Part shown: positions 8,310 to 17,455 of the stretch, in pieces
Layout: each line of letters begins with the position of its first letter
Numbering within the stretch: position 1 is the first letter of the stretch
Origin: JBMYRH01 sp049602155
Lineage (GTDB): Bacteria; Myxococcota_A; UBA9042; PHBI01; JBMYRH01
Length of the DNA: 64,000 nucleotides
Assembly (NCBI GenBank): GCA_049602155.1
Contig: JBMYRH010000002.1
Coordinates: 186,001 to 250,000 of the forward strand
Reading direction: 5' to 3'
The notes under the pieces: model-generated
What the model saw: the letters and a program-made list of their open reading frames with translations, nothing else
Databases searched by the model: none
Told to the model about the DNA's origin: nothing
Made by a program: the position numbers and the translations under genes

Positions 8310-9212
8310 TTAGTTGGGAGGCGTCAATTGCACCGGTGAGCCGGCCAATCGGCAGGCCAATTCGATGGCGTGCTTGGTACTCGTCGGATCGGCGATGCCT
8401 CGGCCGACGATGTCATAGGCGGGCCCGTGGTCCGGGCTCGTCCTTGGCCGGGGCAACCCGAGGGTCACATTTACGCCGTCTGAGAAGTGCATCATCTTGA
8501 ACGGGATCAGCGCTTGATCATGATAGCCGGCCAAGACGAGGTCGTAGCGCCCTTGAACGGCCTGATGGAACACCGTGTCCGGCGAATGTGGGCCCGTGAT
8601 GGCGACCCCTTCGGCTTGGAGGCGCGCAATGGCTGGCGCGAGGATGCGCTGCTCTTCGTCTCCAAAGAGCCCGCCATCCCCTGCGTGGGGGTTGAGCCCT
8701 GCGACGGCCATCGTCGGGGTCGCGAGCTGGAGTTGCTCGACCAGCGCTCGCCACGCGAGCCGCGCGGCCCCCACGACATCGTCGATGGTCAACGTAGTGG
8801 CCACATCGCGCAGCGGGATGTGGGTCGTGATCGGGACGACGCGCAGCCTTGGTCCAGTCATCATCATGGCCACTCGGTCTACGTTCAACCGGGCCTGAAA
8901 GAGCTCGGTGTGGCCAGGGAAGTCACCCTCGAAGCAGCGCTTCGAGACCGGGCCGGTGACGACGGCGTCGATGGCGCCATCCCGGAGGTCGCTGGCGGCC
9001 TGCTCGACCGCATCACGCTCTGGGAACGTGCCGGTCGCTCGGTGGAGCTCTCCAGTGGTGTCCCCGAACGCCTCGGCCGTCCCATAGAGATCCCAGGTGA
9101 CGTGCTTGGCGTGGGGGAGTAGGGCCGCGATGGAGGCGCGGATAACCTCCGGCCCGATCCCGCGCGGATCACCCATGGTGACGCCGACTCTGATCGGCGT
9201 CACGGCGCTCAT
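8310..9212 (-). CDS. pdxA: 4-hydroxythreonine-4-phosphate dehydrogenase
   Basis: PdxA oxidises 4-phosphohydroxy-L-threonine in the DXP-dependent pathway to pyridoxal 5'-phosphate. The 300-residue product starts MSAVTPIRVGVTMGDPRGIG, carries the nucleotide/metal motifs VTGPVSKR and HTELF, and a C-terminal histidine region (YHDQALIPFKM and DHGPAYDIVGRG). The ATG at 9212 overlaps the stop of surA in an ATGA, so the two are translationally coupled. surA-pdxA adjacency is widespread in Proteobacteria. Confidence 0.95.
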   Translation of the reverse strand: MSAVTPIRVGVTMGDPRGIGPEVIRASIAALLPHAKHVTWDLYGTAEAFGDTTGELHRATGTFPERDAVEQAASDLRDGAIDAVVTGPVSKRCFEGDFPGHTELFQARLNVDRVAMMMTGPRLRVVPITTHIPLRDVATTLTIDDVVGAARLAWRALVEQLQLATPTMAVAGLNPHAGDGGLFGDEEQRILAPAIARLQAEGVAITGPHSPDTVFHQAVQGRYDLVLAGYHDQALIPFKMMHFSDGVNVTLGLPRPRTSPDHGPAYDIVGRGIADPTSTKHAIELACRLAGSPVQLTPPN

Positions 9213-10234
9213 TGGACGGTGGGCGCCGCGTCGGACAGAGAGCGAAGCTCGATGAAGGCGTCTCTGCGCAGGGATTGAAGCCACTCTTTGTAGAGCTCGG
9301 CGCTCTCCTCCTGGAGCATCCTGGTGCGGATCTTCGCCGTCAGCTCCTGGCGCTTCTGTGGGCTCACCTCTTGCCGCCGTTGGTCGATCAACTTGATCAG
9401 GTGGAAGCCGAACTCTGTGCGCACGGGGGGGCTCACTTGCCCGACTGCGAGGGTGCCTACGGCGCGCTCGAAGGAGGGCGCAAACTCACCCTTGCTGAAC
9501 CAGCCGGTGTCGCCCCCTGCGCGGCCAGCGGGGTCTTCGCTGTGAAGTCTGGCTGCGTCTTCGAAGCTGACCTCGCCTGCTAAGATTTGGTTTCGAATAC
9601 CTGCGAGCTTGGCGGTGATCTCAGCGATCTTCTCGGGGGTGACGAACTCATCGGCGCGCATCAGGATATGGGCAGCACGGCGCTCGAGGAGCCCACCCGC
9701 TTGGTCAAGCTCGGTCTTCACAGCGGTCGCGACGGCTGCCTCGTCGATCCGAACCCGTCCGCGGACCCTGAAGTTCAAGACTTGGTCGATGAGGCGCTGC
9801 TTCTCGCGATGTTTCCGGTATTGGCCGGTGCTTGGGAAGCCTGCCTGAGCGAGGACCGTGGCCAACTTGATGTCGTCCCAGCCTCGCTTGGCCTTGAGCC
9901 CCTCGATCTCGGCGTCGATCTCGGCGGGGTTGACCTCGAGCTTCATGCGGCGGGCCTCTTCGAGCATCAACCGCTCATCGACAAGGCTCTCCAAGATCTC
10001 GCGACGCACCTTCTCAGCGTGGATGTTGGTGATGTTCTCACCGGACGCGCGGAGGCGCTGCACATAGGGCCCAGTCGCGCGGTTAAGCTCGTAGAGCGTG
10101 ATCGGCTCGCTGCCGACGACGGCCACGATGCGATCGATGACCGTCAGGTCCTTGGGGCTGACAGGGGCCTCGGCGTGCGCGCCGCTGCTCACAAGGAGGC
10201 CGGCCAAGCTCAGCAGGGTGACGGTCATCCTCAT
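9209..10234 (-). CDS. surA: SurA-type periplasmic peptidyl-prolyl isomerase/chaperone
   Basis: SurA escorts unfolded outer-membrane proteins through the periplasm. The 341-residue product has a signal peptide (MTVTLLSLAGLLVSSGAHA), a SurA N-terminal chaperone domain (DRIVAVVGSEPITLYEL and LVDERLMLEEARRM), and one parvulin domain near 190-290 (AAHILMRADEF, GGDTGWFSKGEFAPSFE and VRTEFGFHLIKLID). Escherichia SurA has two parvulin domains, so this is the shorter one-domain kind. It overlaps the preceding PpiC lipoprotein gene by 4 nt and pdxA by 4 nt. Confidence 0.9.
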   Translation of the reverse strand: MRMTVTLLSLAGLLVSSGAHAEAPVSPKDLTVIDRIVAVVGSEPITLYELNRATGPYVQRLRASGENITNIHAEKVRREILESLVDERLMLEEARRMKLEVNPAEIDAEIEGLKAKRGWDDIKLATVLAQAGFPSTGQYRKHREKQRLIDQVLNFRVRGRVRIDEAAVATAVKTELDQAGGLLERRAAHILMRADEFVTPEKIAEITAKLAGIRNQILAGEVSFEDAARLHSEDPAGRAGGDTGWFSKGEFAPSFERAVGTLAVGQVSPPVRTEFGFHLIKLIDQRRQEVSPQKRQELTAKIRTRMLQEESAELYKEWLQSLRRDAFIELRSLSDAAPTVQ

Positions 10235-11589
10235 GGCGTCTCCTGGGAATCGCTACCCGCGGGAGGTTGGCCAGGGCCCAAGTAGCGCCCCTTTGCGGCG
10301 TCGGGCACCTTCGGGCCAGAGTGTTGGAGCGAGAGCCCGGCCTTGTGCTGTCCTGGGCGCTTGGTGGGCCCTGGCGCCGCTGGGCGACGGAAGAGGGCAG
10401 GGTTGATCCGCGGTTTGGCACCCTTGGCCCCGGGGGCAGCTGCCTTCGGGGTGTCGGTCGCTGCCTTCGTCTCAGTGGGCTTGGCCGTGGGGCGCGCTGC
10501 GGTACTTGGCAGCTTTGGTTTGGGTACATCAGGGACCTTGGCTGCGGCCGGCGGCTCTGGTGTCGGCAAGGCCGCGAGGGCCTCTTCGTTGAGGGTGATC
10601 GTCGCCTTGCCCCGAAGCGCCTTGATGAAGGCCGCGCGAGCCTCGACGCGCTTCGCCTTCAGGAGGGCGTTCTGGATGGTGAGGCGGACGTCGTCTAACG
10701 GAGCCTCTTTCGCAGCATCACGCCCCGTGAGCTGCACGATGACCCACTGCTTGGACTCGAGCTGAAGCGGCGGGCTGACTTGGTGCACCTTCTCCAGGTT
10801 GAAGACGGTGCTGAGCATCAGCCCTGCGACCCGCGCTTGGCCTTTGCTGTTGAGCCCCTTCGCGTCGAACCAGCCTAGGTCGCCTTTGACGGTGGCGGAG
10901 GCGACATCCACGGACTTCTCGCGGGCCCAATCACCGAAGATTTGCTTGGCTGCCTTGGGGGTGGCGGCGATCGCCTCTTTTAACCCTGCTGAGGCGGCCA
11001 CTGCGTCGGCGCGTGTATTGCTGTAGAGGACCGCGCATCGGCGACGCTCTTCGCGGACGAACTCTGCGCTGTGCGCCTTGTAATAGGCCGTTACGTCGGC
11101 CTCAGAGATGTCGGCCAACGAGAGGTCGGTCCCGACCGTCCGCAGGACCTCGTCTGCGAGCGCCTTCTTGTAAGTGTGTTGTACGACAGGGTCGGTCTTG
11201 AACCCTTTGCGCTCCCCTTCGAGGGCGAGGAGCTCGAGCTCGACCAGCTTGCGGAGCAGCTCGACGCGCTGCTCGGCCGTCACGTAGCGAGAGCGTGCGG
11301 ACCGAGGCAGCTGCGCCACGTAGGCCGCGACGTCGCCCAGCGTGATCGTGGCGTCACCGACGCGCGCGACCATCGACTGCGCCTGGGCCGCGGTGAGCCC
11401 CGACATCTTCGCTGGCGCCGCGGTCCCTGCCTCGATCGCCGCTTTGGCGACCTTGGCGCGCTCACTTGCGACCGGTCGCCGCGCCTCGTGGAGGTCTGGC
11501 GCGTCAGGCTTACAGCCCGTCAGCAAGACCGTCGCCGCGAGGGAGAGGATGAGGGCGCGAGACGCGGAGATGATTGGAGTGTGCATCAT
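10231..11589 (-). CDS. PpiC-type peptidyl-prolyl isomerase lipoprotein
   Basis: The 452-residue protein has a lipoprotein signal (LSLAATVLLTGC). A SurA-like N-terminal helical region (VARVGDATITLGDVAAYV and LLRKLVELELLALEGERKG) precedes a divergent parvulin domain (VKGDLGWFDAKGLNSKG and SPPLQLESKQWVIVQL). A long low-complexity C-terminus of Ala, Pro and Lys follows from about residue 350. It probably acts beside SurA in outer-membrane protein folding, tethered to a membrane by lipid. It starts 4 nt after the mfd stop and overlaps surA, forming a run of co-oriented genes from mfd to pdxA. Confidence 0.85.
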   Translation of the reverse strand: MMHTPIISASRALILSLAATVLLTGCKPDAPDLHEARRPVASERAKVAKAAIEAGTAAPAKMSGLTAAQAQSMVARVGDATITLGDVAAYVAQLPRSARSRYVTAEQRVELLRKLVELELLALEGERKGFKTDPVVQHTYKKALADEVLRTVGTDLSLADISEADVTAYYKAHSAEFVREERRRCAVLYSNTRADAVAASAGLKEAIAATPKAAKQIFGDWAREKSVDVASATVKGDLGWFDAKGLNSKGQARVAGLMLSTVFNLEKVHQVSPPLQLESKQWVIVQLTGRDAAKEAPLDDVRLTIQNALLKAKRVEARAAFIKALRGKATITLNEEALAALPTPEPPAAAKVPDVPKPKLPSTAARPTAKPTETKAATDTPKAAAPGAKGAKPRINPALFRRPAAPGPTKRPGQHKAGLSLQHSGPKVPDAAKGRYLGPGQPPAGSDSQETP

Positions 11590-11592
11590 AGG

Positions 11593-14500
11593 CTAGAGGC
11601 TCGTAGCAAAGTTCACCAACGCTCGCAACGAATCGCGCAGAGGAGCGAGCCCTTCCGACCACTCTTCTTGGGTCACCGAGCGGTACAGACATGGGTCGGG
11701 GGAGATGGAGAACCCGAGCCCACCCGCCTTGATCATCTCGGCGAGCACGTCGGCGTTCAGCAGGCCTGTTCCGGTCGGCGTCAGGCTGATTTGGACGCTG
11801 TTATAGCCCACGACGGAGAGCCCGAGCTGCCGTGCGTCGATTCTGACCGCCATCAACCCCACGAGGTTGCGCACGGACTCCGGGGGGTGACCGAAGCGAT
11901 CGGTCAGCGACTGAAGGAGCTGGAAGAGGGCGCCTGTGGACTCGGCGCCGGCCAATTGGCGATAAAGGCGAAGTCGCAAGGTCGTGTCTGGCAGCCAGCT
12001 CTCGGGGATCCGAGCCTCGATGGCCACTTTCAGCTCGGGCTCGATGGTGGCCTCGGCCTCCTCCATCCCTGCGCGCCGGGCCTCCACCGCTTCCTTCAGC
12101 ATCCCGACGAAGGCGTCGTAGCCGACCGCGTCGATATGACGTCCAGCTTGGTCCGCGCCGAGGAGATCTCCTGCGCCGCGGATGTCCAAGTCATGACTAG
12201 CGATGTTGAAGCCGCTGCCGAGCTCCGTGAAGCGCTGGAGGATTGAGATCCGCTCCGCAGCATCCCCTGTCAGCGCCGACGGTGCGGGGATCAGCAGGTA
12301 GCAAAGGGCGCGCACGCTCGAGCGCCCGACGCGTCCGCGGAGCTGATACAGCTGGGAGAGACCAAATCGATCAGCGCGGTCGATGAGGATGGTGTTGGCC
12401 CTCGGGATGTCGAGGCCGCTCTCCACCACGGTGGTGCAGACCAAGACGTTGGACTCGCCCCGCAAGAAGCGCAGCATCACCTTCTCGAGCGCCCCGCGCT
12501 CCATTTGTCCATGCGCCACTGCGACGCGGGCCGTAGGTACCAGGCGCACGATCAGCTCAGCGATCTTCTCGATGTCTTGGACGCGGTTGTGGACAAAGAA
12601 GACCTGACCACCGCGCTCAATCTCACGCTCGATGGACTCGGTGATGACCTGCTCGGTGGGCTGGGCGACCATGGTGCGAATGGCGAGCCGGTCGATCGGC
12701 GGGGTCTGGATCAGAGAGACGTCCCTCAACCCAGCCATCGCCATATGGAGCGTGCGGGGGATCGGCGTCGCGGTCAGGGTCAAGACGTCGACGTCGGGTC
12801 GCAGGCGCTTGATGCGCTCCTTGTGCGTGACGCCAAAGCGGTGCTCTTCGTCGATGACCAGCAGCCCGAGGTCTTTGAAGCTGATGCCTTCGCTCAGGAG
12901 CTTGTGGGTGCCGACGACCACATCGATGCGGCCCGTGCTCAGCCCCTCGCGGACCAGCCGGGCTTGTTTGGCCGTCTGGGCGCGGGTCATCGACGCGATC
13001 TCTACCGGCATGTCACTGAAGCGTCGCTCGAAGGTGAGCCGATGCTGCTCGGCGAGGACGACCGTCGGTACAAGCACCGCGACTTGCTTCCCACCCAGGA
13101 TGGCGAGGGCCGCTGCGCGCATGGCGACCTCGGTCTTGCCGAAGCCGACATCTCCACAGACGAGGCGGTCCATTGGTCGTGGCGAGAGCATGTCGTCGAG
13201 GACGTCTCGGATCGCCTTGGCCTGATCCGGGGTCTCCTCCCACGGGAAGGCCGCCTCGAAGTGGGCGAAGTACTCCCCGGGTGGTGGGAAGGCGTGGCCT
13301 TGTCGGAGCTCGCGCTCTGCGTAGAGCGCCAGCAGTTTATCCGCGATATCGCGGACGGCTTTACGGACACGCTTGGTCGTGCGTTGCCACGACACCCCAC
13401 CCAGCCGGTCGACCTTGGGCTGTTTGCTCTCACTGGATGAATACCGAGAGACGAGGTGGAGCCTGTCTACCGGGACAAAGAGGCGGTCGCCGCCCGCATA
13501 GTCGAGCTCGATCAAGTCGACGTCGATGTTGCCGACCGTCCTCCGGACGAGCCCTCCATAGCGGCCGACACCGTGGAGGAGGTGCACGACGAAGTCCCCT
13601 GGCTTCAGGTCTCTCCAGCTGGCCAGCGTCGCCTCGACGTCCGCGGTCTTGTAGGGGCGCCGTCGGCGACGCACTTTGCGGCCCAGGATGTCGCGCTCGT
13701 CGAGGACGACGAGCCCGAGGTCCTCGGCGACGAAGCCTTCGCCGAAGTCACCGATGTACAGGTCGACCTCAGAGTGCCCTGCCGCGAGGCTTGGGATCTG
13801 GGAGAGGTCAAAGCGCTGAGAGTGGCGCTCGACTGAGAGCCCGTAGTGGGCCATCAGCCCTTTGAGCTTCTCGGCGCCGCCCGCGCTGTGGCCAAAGGCG
13901 ACCACCGCGATCCCTTGTTCACGCCAGCGTCGTACTTGGCGTGTCAGGGGGCTCAAGACCTGATCATCACCCCGCTGGGTCGCGCTCTCGATGGCACGGC
14001 GGGTCTCTCGGTGGTCTTGGATGTCGAACCGAATCGAGGCGCTCGCCCCGCTGTCGACGGCGGCGAAGGGGACGAGGTGGCAGTCAGCGCGGTCGGTCAA
14101 GCGGGCGAGCACCTCCTCTGCGCTGGCGTAGAGGCGGTCCGCGGTGAAGGCGAGCTCGCCAGGGGTCTTACGGCGCGCTTTTGACCGCCTCTGGGCGTCT
14201 TCCCAACGATCACCGAGCACCTTGGCGATACGAGCCGGTTCTTCGACAACCCAGAGGGCGTCATCCGGGGCGAGGTCGAGCGCCGTGTCGAGCTGGGGAT
14301 AGAAGGCTGGTAAGAGCTCCTCGGTGCCGACCCCCAAGACCCCCGACTCAAGGTCGTCGATGAGCGCGCGGACACGAGAGGAGGGTACGCTCAGGTCATC
14401 ACCGAGGCCGAAGAGCTCAGTGCGCGCACGCTTCAGAGTCTCAGGGTTCAGCAAGAGTTCACGGGCCGGTGAGAGGATCAGGCTGTCTCGTTCAGCGCCT

Positions 14501-15156
14501 GGGAGGGTGCGCTGAGAGGCGGGGTCATAGGGCCGGATGGAGTCGATCTCATCGCCCCAGAAGTCCAAGCGAAACGGGTGGGGGTAGAGCGGACAGAAGA
14601 GATCGATGATCCCCCCACGCACGGCGAACGAGCCGGGGTCCTCGGCCGCGCTCATCGGGTGGTAGCCCGAGGTGGCCAGGAAAGCGAGCAGGGCCTCGCG
14701 GTCGAGCACGTCCCCCCGACTGAGGCGCAACCCATGCGTTTCGAGGACGTCCGCCGGGACGACCTTGTCGAGGAGCGCGAGCGCCGGCACGACTGTCGCC
14801 TTGAGCGCCAGGTTGTGGGTCATCCGGAAGAGCGTGGCGACCCGCTCCATCACGAGAGTGCGAGATGGGCTCATACCGCTGAATGGGCTGTGATCGAGGG
14901 GCCACAGCCCAGGGCACGGGTCGAGCTCGGTCGACGGACCGACGCTCATCGAGAGCGCGAGCTGGAGTGTCCGGGCGCGCGCCTCATCGGCGGTGACGAC
15001 GATAAGTGGTCGCTTGGTTTGGCGGTGAATCTCCGCCAGGAGCAACCCGGCGTAGCCGCCCAGCGTGCCGACGAGCTCTACCGGGCCCTCCCCCTCTTGA
15101 TTGAAGGCGTCCAAGACCTGCGCGAGTCGTCCACTGGGCTGTCGATCGTCGACCAT
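11593..15156 (-). CDS. mfd: Transcription-repair coupling factor
   Basis: Mfd displaces stalled RNA polymerase and recruits UvrA to the damaged strand. The 1,187-residue product has the UvrB-like N-terminus (AQVLDAFNQEGEGPVELVG), the RNA-polymerase-interaction domain beginning DFVVHLLHGVGRYGG, and an SF2 helicase core with Walker A GDVGFGKTE near 667 and the DEEH box near 765. Motif VI follows (QLYQLRGRVGRS), then the C-terminal D7/TRCF domain (LRLRLYRQLA). Start at the ATG 15156 is preferred; an in-frame TTG lies at 15171. TAGATT ends 5 nt before the ATG and could be a -10 element, but no good -35 is visible. Confidence 0.97.
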   Translation of the reverse strand: MVDDRQPSGRLAQVLDAFNQEGEGPVELVGTLGGYAGLLLAEIHRQTKRPLIVVTADEARARTLQLALSMSVGPSTELDPCPGLWPLDHSPFSGMSPSRTLVMERVATLFRMTHNLALKATVVPALALLDKVVPADVLETHGLRLSRGDVLDREALLAFLATSGYHPMSAAEDPGSFAVRGGIIDLFCPLYPHPFRLDFWGDEIDSIRPYDPASQRTLPGAERDSLILSPARELLLNPETLKRARTELFGLGDDLSVPSSRVRALIDDLESGVLGVGTEELLPAFYPQLDTALDLAPDDALWVVEEPARIAKVLGDRWEDAQRRSKARRKTPGELAFTADRLYASAEEVLARLTDRADCHLVPFAAVDSGASASIRFDIQDHRETRRAIESATQRGDDQVLSPLTRQVRRWREQGIAVVAFGHSAGGAEKLKGLMAHYGLSVERHSQRFDLSQIPSLAAGHSEVDLYIGDFGEGFVAEDLGLVVLDERDILGRKVRRRRRPYKTADVEATLASWRDLKPGDFVVHLLHGVGRYGGLVRRTVGNIDVDLIELDYAGGDRLFVPVDRLHLVSRYSSSESKQPKVDRLGGVSWQRTTKRVRKAVRDIADKLLALYAERELRQGHAFPPPGEYFAHFEAAFPWEETPDQAKAIRDVLDDMLSPRPMDRLVCGDVGFGKTEVAMRAAALAILGGKQVAVLVPTVVLAEQHRLTFERRFSDMPVEIASMTRAQTAKQARLVREGLSTGRIDVVVGTHKLLSEGISFKDLGLLVIDEEHRFGVTHKERIKRLRPDVDVLTLTATPIPRTLHMAMAGLRDVSLIQTPPIDRLAIRTMVAQPTEQVITESIEREIERGGQVFFVHNRVQDIEKIAELIVRLVPTARVAVAHGQMERGALEKVMLRFLRGESNVLVCTTVVESGLDIPRANTILIDRADRFGLSQLYQLRGRVGRSSVRALCYLLIPAPSALTGDAAERISILQRFTELGSGFNIASHDLDIRGAGDLLGADQAGRHIDAVGYDAFVGMLKEAVEARRAGMEEAEATIEPELKVAIEARIPESWLPDTTLRLRLYRQLAGAESTGALFQLLQSLTDRFGHPPESVRNLVGLMAVRIDARQLGLSVVGYNSVQISLTPTGTGLLNADVLAEMIKAGGLGFSISPDPCLYRSVTQEEWSEGLAPLRDSLRALVNFATSL

Positions 15157-15279
15157 GCCGCAATCTAGCAAAGTGCACCGAAATGTCTCCCGCCGATTGC
15201 GCAGACGTCGATGTCCTCAGCATCGACGGGCACAGCGGGGTGCGTTGGCTAGCGCTGGGAGCGCTTCAGTTCACCGCTC

Positions 15280-15310
15280 TTGACGCCGAGATGGCGGCCC
15301 GCTCTAGTGT
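15280..15310 (+). promoter_or_regulatory. Candidate promoter of the secreted unknown gene
   Basis: TTGACG at 15280-15285 and TAGTGT at 15305-15310 are 19 nt apart, placing a start near 15317, just before a GGGAGGG ribosome binding site and the ATG at 15332. Confidence 0.4.
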
Positions 15311-15331
15311 CGACGTCCTGGGAGGGCTCTG

Positions 15332-16141
15332 ATGCGCATCACACCATCGAATGTCTTTATCTTCGGGCTCATCAGCCTGTCCTTACTCCTCGGCGGCGGC
15401 GTGGCGTACGCTGGGTTTGTCGACGGAGATCCTGTCGTGAGTGACCCCGGTAAAGGCGCGAAGAGAGCGCTCGCGTTGGCGCTCACCGTAGGCGCTAAGG
15501 GGCACGTCGCGATGATCCACACGGCGAGCCTGACCGGTGGTCCTGGGGGCGACGTGAACGACAAGACGATGAAGACGGGCCTGACCTGGACGATCCTCTC
15601 GGGGGACGCGGAGCGTGGATGGCGTTTCCAGCTCGTGGTCGACACGGCTTCAACGACGTCGGCGTCTGGTGGGACCGCGTCTCGTACCTTGTTGGGGCGC
15701 ATCATGCGCGACGGGGCGATGACCCTTGAGGACCCTCAGGCCGCGACCCCGGACGGCGGGTTTGTCATGATGATGGTCTCTGAGTTCGCACAGAACGCGG
15801 TGCGATTACCTCGCCAACCGGTGGGGGAGGGGGCGATTTGGGAGACGGTTCGACATAGTCGAGTCGGCGGTATTAAGAGCGTCCACACGGCCCGGTATAC
15901 GCTCAAGCGACTTACGCCAGGCGGATTCGAGGCGACCGTGAAGAGCCTCGTCGGCACCGGTGGAGGGGGCACTCGGGCCAAGGGCGAGTCCTCCTCAGTG
16001 CTGCATTGGAAGGCCAGTGGTCTCTACCCACAGTCACTCGTGACCGACGCGAAGACGACGACCTACGCCAAGCCTGGGGTTCAGCGTGAGAACGTCGTCA
16101 TGACGATCCGCACGGAGCTTCGTGCCATGAAGAGTCGTTGA
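15332..16141 (+). CDS. Secreted protein of unknown function
   Basis: The 269-residue product has a clear signal peptide (FIFGLISLSLLLGGGVAYAG) with likely cleavage after AYA. The mature part is rich in beta-type segments (MTLEDPQ, RYTLKRLTPGGFEATVKS, ENVVMTIRTELR) and contains no cysteine, lipobox or catalytic motif that I recognise. The pattern of long strands with a final TELR-type strand resembles periplasmic beta-barrel or lipocalin-like surface proteins, but this is only a shape impression. GGGAGGG precedes the ATG. It stands alone between mfd and the M16 pair, on the opposite strand to both. Confidence 0.75.
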   Translation: MRITPSNVFIFGLISLSLLLGGGVAYAGFVDGDPVVSDPGKGAKRALALALTVGAKGHVAMIHTASLTGGPGGDVNDKTMKTGLTWTILSGDAERGWRFQLVVDTASTTSASGGTASRTLLGRIMRDGAMTLEDPQAATPDGGFVMMMVSEFAQNAVRLPRQPVGEGAIWETVRHSRVGGIKSVHTARYTLKRLTPGGFEATVKSLVGTGGGGTRAKGESSSVLHWKASGLYPQSLVTDAKTTTYAKPGVQRENVVMTIRTELRAMKSR

Positions 16142-16165
16142 ACTCTCGCGTCAGGGCGGTGGGCG

Positions 16166-17455
16166 CTAGAAGCTCTCGAAGTCCAAGATGCGCGTGGCGT
16201 CAGGGCGTCCCCATGCAGCGAGCTGCTCCTTGAGGCCCTCCGCGCTGCAGACGACGGTGGTCTGAACATCATCGGGGGTTAAGTGCGCCTTAATCGCTCT
16301 GTTAAGGTCGTCGAGCGTCAGCGCCTTGATGGCCGGGATAAAGCTCTTGAGCCAGCTTGGATCACGCCCCAGCATTCGGCAGGCCAGCTGCTCATGGAGC
16401 TGCTTCTCCGCGGTCTCGATCGTCATCGGGTGACTGTTGACGATGTACCGGCGGGCGTTCTCCAGCTCCTCTTCCGTGGGGCCCTCAGCGTGGTAGTCGC
16501 GCAGGAGCTGGTCGGTGACCTCAAGGGCGGGGATGGTGTCCGCGAGCCCTGGGTAGAAGCGGAGGATGAAAGTGCCGAGGTGCTTGTCGCCGTGGAGGTA
16601 GCTGTACGCGCCGTAGGACCAGCCTCGTTTCTCTCGAATCTCCTGGCTTAGGCGCGCTGTGAACGTGCCCCCAAAGATGACGTGCGCCAGGTAGAGCGCG
16701 ATGTAGTCATCGTGGTTGGCGTGCAGCGTCGGGTGACCGATGAAGACCTGGGTCTGTGAGCGCTCAGGTTTGTCGATCAGGTCCAGACGGTAGCCTGACT
16801 TCCAATCCATAGGAGATTCGACAGCGACCGGCTCCCGTGGTTCGCCGGCGAGGTTGCCGGTGGTACGACCGATGTAGGTCTCGAACCGCTCTCGGGTCAG
16901 GTCTCCACAGGCGCCGCTGATCGCCCCCTGAGAGGCGTAATGGCCCTCATAGAACCGCACGATGTCATCACGGCTGATGCGCGCCAAACTCTCCTCAGTA
17001 CCCCTGAGCGGGCGGCCGTAGACGTGGCCGTCGTAGAAGCTGCGGACGAAGAACCGCTTGGCGAGCGCCGCGTCGTTGTCACGGACTTGCTGAAGCTCGG
17101 CGATGGTTTGGCGCTTGAGGCGCGCTAGTTCGTCTTCGGGAAAGGTCGGCTCAGACAAGACCTCGGTCACGAGGGACTCGAACTCATCGAAGTTGCGCGT
17201 GAGGGCGTCTCCGATGATCGCGGTCGTCTCGCGTGCCACGGAGATCCCGAGGTGAGAGCCCATGGTGTCGAGCGCTTCGCTGAGCTCTGCTTGAGTGCGC
17301 TTTTTTGTCCCGCGTGTGAGCATCTGGCTCGTCAGGAAGGCGAGCCCCTCCTGGCCGTCGGGATCGGCCAGCTGACCGCCGCTGAGGTTGACGCTGACTG
17401 TGGAGAGCGGACGTGTGCGGTCTTCGACCAGCAGGGTGTCCTGAGGAGAACCCAT
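16166..17455 (-). CDS. M16 peptidase family, non-catalytic partner subunit
   Basis: M16B peptidases often work as heterodimers in which one chain carries the HxxEH zinc site and the other supplies substrate contacts. In this 429-residue chain the expected zinc helix reads GLAFLTSQMLTRGTKKRT, with no HxxEH. It keeps the Arg/Tyr pair region (KRGWSYGAYSYL) typical of the beta-like partner. The ATG at 17455 overlaps the stop of the catalytic subunit gene (TAATG), so equal production of both chains is likely. It lacks an obvious signal peptide. Confidence 0.92.
   Translation of the reverse strand: MGSPQDTLLVEDRTRPLSTVSVNLSGGQLADPDGQEGLAFLTSQMLTRGTKKRTQAELSEALDTMGSHLGISVARETTAIIGDALTRNFDEFESLVTEVLSEPTFPEDELARLKRQTIAELQQVRDNDAALAKRFFVRSFYDGHVYGRPLRGTEESLARISRDDIVRFYEGHYASQGAISGACGDLTRERFETYIGRTTGNLAGEPREPVAVESPMDWKSGYRLDLIDKPERSQTQVFIGHPTLHANHDDYIALYLAHVIFGGTFTARLSQEIREKRGWSYGAYSYLHGDKHLGTFILRFYPGLADTIPALEVTDQLLRDYHAEGPTEEELENARRYIVNSHPMTIETAEKQLHEQLACRMLGRDPSWLKSFIPAIKALTLDDLNRAIKAHLTPDDVQTTVVCSAEGLKEQLAAWGRPDATRILDFESF

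Noticed and set aside
15183..15332. 49-codon frame ending in TGATG overlap with the secreted protein gene at 15332
   Set aside because: The peptide has no recognisable feature, no ribosome binding site, and the candidate promoter of the next gene lies inside it (15280-15310), so it is probably not translated.
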